This document shows positions 56,318 to 64,000 of a DNA stretch of 64,000 nucleotides, piece after piece. The number at the start of each line of letters is the position of its first letter. The stretch's first letter is position 1. This DNA comes from Chloroflexus sp. MS-G (GTDB taxonomy: Bacteria; Chloroflexota; Chloroflexia; Chloroflexales; Chloroflexaceae). The stretch covers positions 1-64,000 of the forward strand of contig NZ_JPIM01000006.1 in assembly GCF_000735195.1 (NCBI RefSeq). Direction: 5' to 3'. The notes beneath the pieces are model-generated. The model was not told the DNA's origin, ran no database searches, and was given only the letters and a program-made list of their open reading frames with translations. The translations under genes and the position numbers were made by a program.

Positions 56318-56738
56318 TGTTGTGGTCTCCTCTCTTATGCTGGGCGTTCCGCTCCGGCAGGAAGGGGATATGAGCCGGTTTGGTGCGCCATCTGTTATTG
56401 CTACCACACTCCCGCGAGTGTGGGTTGCGCTCTAGGTGCTACCCAAACCAGAGGTTTAGGCTTGCGCCTGATACCGACGAAGGCAGATTGTTCAAACAGG
56501 TAAGAAGCACCCGCTCTATCCGTATCGTGTAAGGGTTACCGTTCTGACAAGCAATGACGGTATCGCAAAACTGATTGACACAATGCTTTTTACACGAGTA
56601 CCTCTACAAACGCGACAGTCGTGGCTTCGTTGCAATTGTTCTGTGCCGCATTACCATGCTTCGCCGATGATTCACGAGCCGGTATAAAGGTTGGGGATGT
56701 CCTTACCTGCTTAAGGTTGTTAGGTTTGCAGACGGTCA
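56318..56738. other. Intergenic region upstream of pdhA
   Basis: About 420 bases without a gene. It holds a perfect palindromic hairpin CCACACTCCCGCGAGTGTGG (56404-56423). A TTGTCA box near 56546-56551 (minus strand) has only a weak -10 partner. The pdh promoter is expected here. Confidence 0.45.
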
Positions 56739-57206
56739 TTACATCCCCGGTGGCACAACTTCGCGTGTGAAGGCATGGGTGTCGGCGCCACAGCGTGGAC
56801 AATGCCTAGGTGGATCGAGGGTACGTACAATCTCACCACATACCCCGCAAACCCAACGCATAGCAATCTGGCGCACAAGATCAGAACGGCTGACAATCCC
56901 AACGACTTTACCATTCTCAACGACCGGTACCCGTCGGATGCGCTGGTTGGTCAGGAGATGTTGGATATGTTCGACTTCGGTGTCGGCACTCACACTGATG
57001 ACACTCCGAGTCATGATTTCTTTGACGGTACGTCCTTCTTTGGCAATCAGGTCATGTTCGGTGACGAGGCCAACCAGCATGCCATGGGAATTGATAACCG
57101 GCAAACCACTGATCCGGTTGCGCGTCATCAGACGGGCCGCGTCTTCAACAGTGGCATCATCGTTGACGCAAATCACATTGCGGGTCATGATCTCGCGCGC
57201 TTTCAT
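56739..57206 (-). CDS. CBS-pair protein with C-terminal zinc ribbon
   Basis: A 155-residue protein. Two tandem CBS domains (about 1-115: ARLMTRNRISGLPVINSHGMLVGLVTEHDLI, then QRIRRVPVVENGKVVGIVSRSDLV) likely bind adenine nucleotides. The C-terminal 35 residues form a rubredoxin-like ribbon with two CxxC pairs, WVCGVCGEIV and PRHCPRCGAD. Such proteins occur in Chloroflexi and archaea with unclear partners. It is separated from pdhA by a 420-base gap. Confidence 0.88.
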   Translation of the reverse strand: MKAREIMTRNVICVNDDATVEDAARLMTRNRISGLPVINSHGMLVGLVTEHDLIAKEGRTVKEIMTRSVISVSADTEVEHIQHLLTNQRIRRVPVVENGKVVGIVSRSDLVRQIAMRWVCGVCGEIVRTLDPPRHCPRCGADTHAFTREVVPPGM

Positions 57207-57354
57207 TCTGAGTTACCTTTCGTTATCTTCAGTCGTGATATTATTCACGAGAATAGTTGCTCAAACAACTCAATTCTAGTATAGCAGAGATCGTCAACTT
57301 GGCGGCGAGGTGAATCGGGGCGCAGTGTCGCTGTGCTATCATGCTAACGAAACA

Positions 57355-59199
57355 TTAGCGTTTGGTGCCCCGAACAAAAATGTTGGGCCATGGTTGAAAT
57401 GTCGTGGGGATAGTGTCACGGAGATGTACCTGATCTCCTACGTAGACGGTGCGATAGATCTCAACCCGTAGTCCGTCACGAGCAGTATCGGTTTGCCGAA
57501 TCATACCGCTCGGTAGAGTAGGATCATCAACGTACACCGGTTGAGTCGGTGCTGGCATGCGTTCGAGAATACGGTAGGTATACTCGACCCGTCGATTGGT
57601 TGGCTGACCGTAGAGAGTGATCGTCAATTGTTGACGACGGAGATCAACTGTCCCACTCAAGAGCAACCACCCCCCGGTATCATTAACAAAGCGCAAGTCG
57701 TTGACACCGGTAAAGATGGCAGCATCGAGACCAGGTGGTTCACCGAGTTCTTCATACCAACCGATGCGAAACGAATGGGCATGCCGTTCGGTGATGGGTA
57801 AGCCGGCAAAAAAGGCTGCGCGAAAGACGGTTGTACTGACCTGACAAAGCCCGCCGCCCCACTCTTTTTGCGTTCGATTGTCAACGATGGCGTAGCCTTC
57901 GACGAAGCCACGCTCGGCGGTGACCGGCCCAAGGGTGGTGTTGAATGAGAACGTAGCGCCGGGTGGTATGAGGACTCCGTCGATCTGTCGGGTACCCGCC
58001 TGAATATTTGTGATCCGGTAGTCAGCCGAGTTGCGGAATGAGCTGACTCCCACGCCAACCGGTGCTCTGATGCCGAGCATCGCTAGATTTTCGGCAGTAA
58101 CCGGTGGTGGCAGATCACGAAGTGGCAGGATAACCGTCCGTTCGTTGCTGTAAAGAGCAGCGTTGATTCGGGCAAGCGTCTCTTCAACTGCCAGCCCACG
58201 ACCAGGGGTGCCAGGAGTACGAATTCGCAAATCACCGTTGTTCCAGTCGACTCTTGGTAACCCTCCTTCTTCCCGTAAGGCAGCCGCAATGGGGTTCAAC
58301 ATGGCACGAATAGCAGACTGATCAATCGTAACCGCGAGCGCCGGACGCCCATCAATGGCAGTTAACCTGCGTAGTTTGATCCAGGAAGCAATCTGATCGA
58401 GTGACCATTCCCAGCGACATTCGGGTTGACATCGTCCACCCCGACCTTCCAGCCGGAGCGGGCCACTAAGGAGTAGACGCAATTCGCTCACTGTTGGGGC
58501 AAGATCACTGTCACGAACGGTTGGTTCGAGGATTCGGGTACGGATCGTAACCTCTTGCGGTTGCAGATGTTGCACAGCCGCAGCTATATCAGCTAGGGTT
58601 TCGTCAATCAACGTCTGGCGACCCCATTGTTCAAGGCCGACAATTACTGTACTTCCGTGCAGATCGACGCTGGCATTTTGCGGTGGCCGATCAATTTCAG
58701 CGGCAATAGCTTTGAGAGTTTCCTGCGCAACCCGCTGATCGAAGGTAAGACGGATCGGCAAATCAACGCCATACTGCCAGGTTGCGGCTGCCATTCGCAG
58801 GTTCACTGACCGCTCTGCCTGATGACCAATGGCAAATGCTACATCAAGCGCCTCATCAATAGCCAGTCTCAGGCCAAGGTCTTCGGCTGCCGGTCGCCAA
58901 ATCTGATCGTTGAACGAGAGCGTTATCGGTGTTGCAAGGAAATCGGCATAACGACGCTGCAAAGCAGCTCTTGCCTCGGCTCGAGTCATGCCGCCGATTG
59001 GGAGACCGCGCACGCTGATGTTGGGGTAAATGCGATCAGCCAGGATACGCTCGAAGAGCAGGAGACTACCGTAGACCAGCACCCCAACCAGGCTGACAAG
59101 CGCAAACATTACCAGCAACCATTCCACAAACCGCCAGAAGGACATCCGACGGTGATGATGAACGTTGGCCGGTAGTTGGTGTTCCATACATTCATGCAC
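57355..59199 (-). CDS. VanW-family protein with N-terminal membrane anchor
   Basis: A 614-residue protein. A hydrophobic helix near residues 25-50 anchors it. Two peptidoglycan-binding-like (YoaR-type) domains follow, each with a phrase like PIGGMTRAEARAALQRRYADFL. The VanW domain comes after (about 380-520), with NIQAGTRQIDGVLIPPGATFSFNTTLGP, GGGLCQVSTTVFRAAFFAGLPITERHAHS (key GGGLCQVSTT) and the GLDAAIF segment. A G5-like tail closes it. VanW proteins are cell-envelope-associated; the exact role is unknown. The start at 59199 is chosen; ATG at 59187 is possible. Confidence 0.87.
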   Translation of the reverse strand: MHECMEHQLPANVHHHRRMSFWRFVEWLLVMFALVSLVGVLVYGSLLLFERILADRIYPNISVRGLPIGGMTRAEARAALQRRYADFLATPITLSFNDQIWRPAAEDLGLRLAIDEALDVAFAIGHQAERSVNLRMAAATWQYGVDLPIRLTFDQRVAQETLKAIAAEIDRPPQNASVDLHGSTVIVGLEQWGRQTLIDETLADIAAAVQHLQPQEVTIRTRILEPTVRDSDLAPTVSELRLLLSGPLRLEGRGGRCQPECRWEWSLDQIASWIKLRRLTAIDGRPALAVTIDQSAIRAMLNPIAAALREEGGLPRVDWNNGDLRIRTPGTPGRGLAVEETLARINAALYSNERTVILPLRDLPPPVTAENLAMLGIRAPVGVGVSSFRNSADYRITNIQAGTRQIDGVLIPPGATFSFNTTLGPVTAERGFVEGYAIVDNRTQKEWGGGLCQVSTTVFRAAFFAGLPITERHAHSFRIGWYEELGEPPGLDAAIFTGVNDLRFVNDTGGWLLLSGTVDLRRQQLTITLYGQPTNRRVEYTYRILERMPAPTQPVYVDDPTLPSGMIRQTDTARDGLRVEIYRTVYVGDQVHLRDTIPTTFQPWPNIFVRGTKR

Positions 59200-59753
59200 G
59201 GCGTCTCAATGGGAAGGAATGCGGTTGTGTCTTTAGTCTAACGTTCTGCTGTACATGTGTCAAGTGCTATCTATATTGCGGGAGAGCTATGCAACGTTTT
59301 CCTCCTTCTCAGCAGTCGCAGGCGAGCGACGAGAGCAACGAGTGCAGGAGCGACAGCTTCCTGTTCCGATAGTGCTCTGCCGCCAGGCTTTCTTCTTGGT
59401 ACGGTGATGATGCCTGTTACCGTATTGTAGGGGCGGATTCTCCTCTACCCCTTGGGGTAGAATCGGCTGAGATGTACGGGTGTCTGTGCACCTATCCCTC
59501 GCTCCCCTTCCGCTCCTCTGCCGGGAGAAGAAGGGGCTGGGGGAGGATGAGGGGGCAATTTCCCGGTCTGCTATGGGGGAAGGGGCGTGGGCGATTTCCC
59601 CCCTTCCTCATCCCCTGCTGGGAGAGGAAGGGGAGGGTGCGGGGGGGCCTGCATTCTACGGAACGAACGCATAATGCATAATGAAGTCAGGGGAATAGTG
59701 ATATAATTGCTGTATCCGGTACTCGCCGGCGCAAAGGTATTCAGGGTGGTCGC
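59200..59753. other. Intergenic with G-rich repeat and nfo promoter
   Basis: About 550 bases. From 59490 to 59660 it is made of the C-rich/G-rich core words seen at 38150-38310 and in copies 1-3, without the TGATCA end boxes. An extended -10 TGATATAAT (59699-59707) lies about 45 bases before the nfo ATG and is the probable nfo promoter. Confidence 0.55.
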
Positions 59754-60614
59754 ATGCCGCGATTTGGCGCACACATGTCGATTTCGGGCGGTGTCTCAAA
59801 GTCATTTGCCCGCGGTGAATCGGTTGGCTTAGAGGCGATGCAAATTTTCGCCAAGAACGAACGGCAGTGGACGGCGAAGCCCATTTCTCCCGAGGAAACT
59901 GCGTTGTTTCGAGCTGAGCAGCAGCGAACCGGTATTCATCCGGTCATCGTTCACGACTCATATCTTATCAATCTGGCTGCTCCTGCCGACGATCTGCGCG
60001 AAAAGTCGATTACGGCGTTCGCCGATGAGCTAGAACGCTGTGCCCAACTCGGCATTCCATATCTGGTGACCCATCCCGGTGCCCATACCGGTAGCGGAGA
60101 GGAGGCTGGCCTGGCGCGAGTCGCTGAGGCAATTTGCCGGTTACTGGCTGATGGTGTGGGTGGTAACACGGTGATTTTACTTGAGACGACCGCCGGTCAG
60201 GGAACGGCGTTGGGGTATCGCTTTGAACATCTAGCCCGTTTGTTCGAGTTGATTCCATACCACAACCGGCTAGGGATTTGCGTTGATACCTGTCATATTT
60301 TCGCTGCCGGTTATAATATTCGTGATCGCGCCTCTTATGAGGCAACGTTTGCCGAACTTGATCGACTGATTGGCCTTGAATGGGTTAAATGTTTTCACCT
60401 GAACGACTCACAGAAGGAGTTGGGAAGTCGGGTTGACCGCCATGCGCATATTGGTCAAGGATGTATTGGACTCGAAGCGTTCCGGTTGCTCGTCAATGAT
60501 CCTCGTTTTGCCAGTTTGCCAATGATTATTGAGACACCGAAAGGCGAGGACATGGCTGAAGATCGTATGAATCTGGCCGTGTTACGCTCGCTCGTGAGTT
60601 CGCCAGTATCATAA
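59754..60614 (+). CDS. nfo: Endonuclease IV
   Basis: A 286-residue AP endonuclease that cuts at abasic sites. The N-terminus RFGAHMSISGGVSKSFARG with GAHMSISGG is the hallmark. Metal ligands lie in LVTHPGAHTGSG, VILLETTAGQGTALG, GICVDTCHIFAAGY, HLNDSQKELGSRVDRHAHIGQG, and the last in IIETPKG. All blocks are present and the length is normal for the family. Confidence 0.97.
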   Translation: MPRFGAHMSISGGVSKSFARGESVGLEAMQIFAKNERQWTAKPISPEETALFRAEQQRTGIHPVIVHDSYLINLAAPADDLREKSITAFADELERCAQLGIPYLVTHPGAHTGSGEEAGLARVAEAICRLLADGVGGNTVILLETTAGQGTALGYRFEHLARLFELIPYHNRLGICVDTCHIFAAGYNIRDRASYEATFAELDRLIGLEWVKCFHLNDSQKELGSRVDRHAHIGQGCIGLEAFRLLVNDPRFASLPMIIETPKGEDMAEDRMNLAVLRSLVSSPVS

Positions 60615-60665
60615 CAGGGTAGGTGCCGGGAACAAGCTTTGGAAATGAGCGGGGAGCAGATTGCT

Positions 60666-61475
60666 ATGTGGCGTAAATTGCTGTTGGTCGTTTTACTACT
60701 GGGAATTGGGTATCTGATCTGGCGACGAATGCAGAACGCCGGTGGATCAGCACCGGTGACCGATCTATCGGCAAAGCCACCGATGCCAGTGCCATCGACA
60801 CCGCCACCATCACCTGCGTCCTCACCGCCAGCACCGTCAACACCGTCAGCAACCGGCAGTGCACCACGACCGGTTGTTACGCGCATTCATCGTGGCGCAC
60901 CGCCGTCAACTCGTCGAAGTACGGCTCCTCCTTCTGGTGATGCTGCTTCCGCCAGACGTAACGGCGTTGATAGCCCGTCAGGGAAGCCAGCACCAGAAAC
61001 AGCGGCGCATGCTGCGTCGGTGACAACACCTGGGCTATCTGAAACGGCAGGTTCAGCCTCGTCGTTACCAGAGACGACGCATGATCAGGGGACATCTCCC
61101 GCCGAAACAGCTTCTGCGGAAGTGAGTGTTTCAGTAGCAACCATCCCTGAACCAGATCAATTAGTTGTCCACGGTGAGGTGGCAGATTCGACCACCACAA
61201 CGACCACTACCACCTCTGATCAAGCAGCATCCGAAGCTGAAGCGGTAGCTGATCCTATGTTGAGCGATTTCACGCCGATTGACATCAATCGGGCAGATCG
61301 CGAGGCATTGATGGCATTACCGGGTATCGGGCCGGTATTGGCTGAACGCATCATCGCCTATCGCGAAGCTCATGGCCCCTTTAAGAGCGTTGATGATCTG
61401 ACAGCGATTGCTGGTATTGGTGAGCGTAATATCAACATCTTCCGCAAACTAGTGCGCGTTGATCCCAATGATTGA
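60666..61475 (+). CDS. Membrane-anchored ComEA-like helix-hairpin-helix protein
   Basis: A 269-residue protein. It opens with an N-terminal membrane anchor (WRKLLLVVLLLGIGYLIW), then a 180-residue Ser/Pro/Thr/Ala-rich low-complexity spacer including seven consecutive threonines, and ends with a 65-residue double helix-hairpin-helix domain (FTPIDINRADREALMALPGIG, then LTAIAGIGERNINIFRKL) of the ComEA type, which binds DNA outside the membrane. The ATG at 60666, with GGGGAG upstream, puts the anchor at the start; an ATG at 60645 is possible. No competence neighbours are seen. Confidence 0.83.
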   Translation: MWRKLLLVVLLLGIGYLIWRRMQNAGGSAPVTDLSAKPPMPVPSTPPPSPASSPPAPSTPSATGSAPRPVVTRIHRGAPPSTRRSTAPPSGDAASARRNGVDSPSGKPAPETAAHAASVTTPGLSETAGSASSLPETTHDQGTSPAETASAEVSVSVATIPEPDQLVVHGEVADSTTTTTTTTSDQAASEAEAVADPMLSDFTPIDINRADREALMALPGIGPVLAERIIAYREAHGPFKSVDDLTAIAGIGERNINIFRKLVRVDPND

Positions 61476-62253
61476 ACCATTCTTGTTGCAGGGTGGCGAT
61501 CACGCCTGTCTTCTGGTACACGGTTTTGTCGGCGACCCCGGTGAAATGCGCGATCTCGGCGAATATCTCGCCGGGGCTGGTTTTACGGTGTTTGGCATCC
61601 GTCTCCCCGGCCATACTGGACGACCGGAAGACCTTATGGATGTGCGCTGGACGGATTGGCTGGCGGCGGTGCGTCTCGCATTTGATGCCCTCACCAGGCG
61701 CGCAGCTACCGTCTCGGTAGTTGGTTTTTCGCTCGGCGGTGCCCTATCAGCGCTGTTGGCTACTCAGCGTCCGGTGCAACGGTTGGTCATGCTGGCAACG
61801 CCGTACCGTTTGGGTGGTGACTGGCGAGTCGATCTGTTGGGCATCGCACGCTACGTAACGCCCTGGTTTTATTTGCTAGAACGAGCTGATTTCAGCAGCG
61901 ATGAGCTGCGAGCGTCGATCTGGCGTCGTCAGCCCGATCTCGATCTTGATGACCCCGCAGTACAACAGATATTACGTCGCTCGGTCAAGGTGTCGGTTGC
62001 TGCTGCCGATGAACTACGTCTAGCCCTGGCCGCAGCCCGTCGTGCTTTACCACAGGTGCGTGTACCAACCCTGGTTATGCACGGTCACGATGATAACACT
62101 GCCGATCCGGAGAGTGCGGCTGCCATTGCATCACGGCTTGGCAGTTCGCGTTGCGAACTACGCTACTGGCCAGCGACAGGGCATCAACTCCTGCTTACCG
62201 GCCCGTACCAGACTGCTATCTTTCGGCGGATTGAACGTTTTCTGAGACGATAG
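61468..62253 (+). CDS. Alpha/beta hydrolase (carboxylesterase/monoacylglycerol lipase type)
   Basis: A 261-residue serine hydrolase. LLVHGFVGDPGEMR forms the oxyanion-hole region, VVGFSLGGALSAL the nucleophile elbow, LVMHGHDDNTADPES the acid site and PATGHQLLL the histidine. The layout fits EstA/Est30-like thermophilic carboxylesterases. Its ATG at 61468 overlaps the ComEA-like gene's end (ATGATTGA), so the two are probably cotranscribed. Confidence 0.9.
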   Translation: MIEPFLLQGGDHACLLVHGFVGDPGEMRDLGEYLAGAGFTVFGIRLPGHTGRPEDLMDVRWTDWLAAVRLAFDALTRRAATVSVVGFSLGGALSALLATQRPVQRLVMLATPYRLGGDWRVDLLGIARYVTPWFYLLERADFSSDELRASIWRRQPDLDLDDPAVQQILRRSVKVSVAAADELRLALAAARRALPQVRVPTLVMHGHDDNTADPESAAAIASRLGSSRCELRYWPATGHQLLLTGPYQTAIFRRIERFLRR

Positions 62254-62293
62254 CAGGTGTAGAATCCGATCCATCATCAACGACTGTATCTCA

Positions 62294-64000
62294 TTACTCC
62301 CGTTTAATCACGACGAGCGTAATATCATCGAACGGCGGTTGACCGTGACTGTGGCGGGCAATTGCCGCCAGAATGGCCTGCACCATGGTACTTGCCGGTG
62401 CTGTGTGGTAAACCTTGATCACGGATCGTAACCCTTCAAGATCGAAAGGGATCAGCAGTTCATTAATCGTCTCCGTCACGCCGTCGGTGTAGCAGACTAA
62501 CACATCCCCCGGTGCGAGTGTGGTTGTAGCTTCAGGTAAGGTTATTTCGGCAATCACACCTAATGCAATACCTGGGACTCGTAGCTCTTCAATGGTACCG
62601 GAAGCTGCCCGATAGATCAGCGGCGGATTATGACCAGCACTGGTAAAATCGAGGCGTCCAGAGTCGAGATCAAGTCGACCATAAAAGAGCGTGACAAACA
62701 TGCCCGATTCGGAGTCGCGGTACAGCCAGCGGTTTGCGCGTTCCATTGCCCGTGCCGGGGCTGAACCATCGAGAGCGGCAGCACGCACCAGCGAACGGGC
62801 CATTGCCATAAACATAGCTGCCGGAATACCCTTGTCGCTCACATCGGCGATCACGAAACCTAATTCCTGAGAACCACCTGCACCCGATGAAAACGTCCAG
62901 AAATCGTAGAAATCACCACCGACCAGACGTGCCGATTGCCATGCGGCATCGATCTGCCATCCTCTGGCTGTGGGTAGACGTGTCGGGAGCAGGGTACGCT
63001 GAATCTCACGGGCAACGCGCAATTCCTGTTCAAGACGAGCTGCCTCTGCTGCCTCAACCGCCAGCAGCAGACTTTCGAGAGCGCTGGCAATTTGGGCCGC
63101 AGCTCCGATACACAGATTCTGCTGACGAGAACTGAGGGAGAGGAATGGATCGTTGTAATCGAGCACCAGTACTCCAAGGAGCGTTGTCCGCACTTTTATC
63201 GGTAATCCGATCAGCGTTCCGCTTTCGGCTGCCGCAATCAGTGTCGGCCACTGATCGACATTATCCCGTGCCTGCCAGAGGGTCTCGATGCAGAGTTGAT
63301 CTGTCTCCATCGTATGTTCGCGTAAACGCGATAAAAACGGTGAGCGGGTTGGCTGGTCGATCAGTGTCGCTCGGACGCTGCGTGGTAAGCCATAGGCTGC
63401 GTGCAACACAAAGTCATGGTGTTCACGATTCCAAAGGGCCATGTAGCACCGTGGGCAGCCTAACAGAAGCGGCGGCAAACGTACCACGGTTGCCAGCAGG
63501 TCTGGAAGTGTCGTTGCCCGACCGATATTTTCAGCAATTTGCAACAAGGCGTTGAGGGTCCAGGCTTCTTCCTGTTGCGCAGTATAAGCGTTCGCGCTCT
63601 CGATGGCAATCGCAATCTGATCGGCTAGCGTGCGAATAATGAAGAGATCATCGTCATCAAAATCATGCGGTTTGTCACTCTGTACATCCAGCACACCGAT
63701 CACCGTTGAGCCAACACGCAACGGCACTGCTAGCTCAGAGCGCGTATGTTGGGTGTCGCGTATTACCCGACTATCGTTGAACACATCACCGGCCAAAACC
63801 GGTTCACCACGTCGGGCAGCCTCGCCAACCAGCCCCTGCCCAATACGGAGCGGCAAGGCCCGAATCCGTTCCAGATCAGCACCATCGGCCGTCGAAGCTC
63901 GAAAATAGATGCGCTCATCATCAGGTGAAATCGTGAAGATGTGAACCGGGTGATAGCCGAAGCGTTCGCGGATCAGTCGCACAATAGATGGCAGCAACTG
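62294..64000 (-). CDS. GAF-GAF-SpoIIE protein phosphatase (partial, N-terminus beyond window)
   Basis: The C-terminal 567 or more residues of a PP2C-type phosphatase. The first GAF domain is cut by the window edge (visible from IFTISPDDERIYFRAS); the second GAF spans about 155-310. The SpoIIE phosphatase domain has LVGGDFYDFW, IADVSDKGIPAAMFMAMARSL, FTSAGHNPPLIYRA and DVLVCYTDGVTE metal motifs. It opens on the minus strand and runs off the right end, so the true start is outside. Such proteins dephosphorylate anti-anti-sigma factors in stress pathways. Confidence 0.9.
   Translation of the reverse strand, partial: QLLPSIVRLIRERFGYHPVHIFTISPDDERIYFRASTADGADLERIRALPLRIGQGLVGEAARRGEPVLAGDVFNDSRVIRDTQHTRSELAVPLRVGSTVIGVLDVQSDKPHDFDDDDLFIIRTLADQIAIAIESANAYTAQQEEAWTLNALLQIAENIGRATTLPDLLATVVRLPPLLLGCPRCYMALWNREHHDFVLHAAYGLPRSVRATLIDQPTRSPFLSRLREHTMETDQLCIETLWQARDNVDQWPTLIAAAESGTLIGLPIKVRTTLLGVLVLDYNDPFLSLSSRQQNLCIGAAAQIASALESLLLAVEAAEAARLEQELRVAREIQRTLLPTRLPTARGWQIDAAWQSARLVGGDFYDFWTFSSGAGGSQELGFVIADVSDKGIPAAMFMAMARSLVRAAALDGSAPARAMERANRWLYRDSESGMFVTLFYGRLDLDSGRLDFTSAGHNPPLIYRAASGTIEELRVPGIALGVIAEITLPEATTTLAPGDVLVCYTDGVTETINELLIPFDLEGLRSVIKVYHTAPASTMVQAILAAIARHSHGQPPFDDITLVVIKRE

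Overview
The window is chromosomal DNA of a filamentous anoxygenic phototroph, most probably a Chloroflexus species. The strongest evidence is an adjacent, unfused pair of type-2 reaction-centre genes (pufL 31971-32906, pufM 32923-33846). Also consistent are a complex I cluster without nuoE/F/G that carries two nuoM genes, a riboflavin operon under an FMN riboswitch, and an isolated IS607-type element. The species cannot be fixed from the sequence alone.

Layout. 1-4.2 kb: a sugar-nucleotidyltransferase, a membrane-anchored HtrA-type protease and a TIGR01777-type epimerase. 4.2-8.0 kb (minus): ribD-ribE-ribBA-ribH behind a consensus-like promoter, an FMN riboswitch and a possible attenuator hairpin. 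8.3-11.8 kb: a frameshifted membrane-protein gene, then an ABC-2 permease divergent from a GT4 glycosyltransferase and an ABC ATPase. 12.3-25.7 kb (minus): nuoABCDIHJKLMMN, twelve tightly packed genes. 25.9-31.7 kb (minus): two FHA proteins, tsaE-tsaB, a small Mrr-like protein, and a polyprenyl-phosphate sugar-1-P transferase with a GT2 glycosyltransferase. 31.8-33.9 kb: pufLM with a TTGACA-17-TATACT promoter and a strong terminator. 34-42.6 kb: a membrane protein, tRNA-Gly, an ABC-F ATPase, a methyltransferase, yebC-ruvC, and a metallo-beta-lactamase/cyclic-nucleotide-binding fusion. 42.8-44.8 kb: IS607-like element with a serine recombinase and an apparently intact TnpB. 45-51 kb: tRNA-Leu and tRNA-Gln, a zinc-ribbon protein, a methyltransferase, rnhB and several lineage-specific proteins. 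51.7-56.3 kb (minus): pyruvate dehydrogenase E1alpha-E1beta-E2 and a sulfurtransferase. 56.7-64 kb: a CBS/zinc-ribbon protein, a VanW-family protein, endonuclease IV, a ComEA-like HhH protein, an alpha/beta hydrolase and a GAF-GAF-SpoIIE phosphatase cut by the window edge.

Functionally the window combines photosynthetic charge separation (PufLM), quinone-linked electron transport (Nuo), flavin supply (Rib) and acetyl-CoA production (Pdh) with genome maintenance (RuvC, Nfo, RnhB), tRNA modification (TsaB/TsaE) and envelope glycan genes.

The less ordinary items are the IS607/TnpB element, whose recombinase has no normal start codon; a histidine-rich loop in NuoL and a triplicated Ala-rich repeat at the NuoI C-terminus; the MBL/CNB fusion; a dispersed intergenic repeat with a G-rich core; and two tiny candidate genes beside the tRNA pair. 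All assignments come from reading the sequence; no database search was run.
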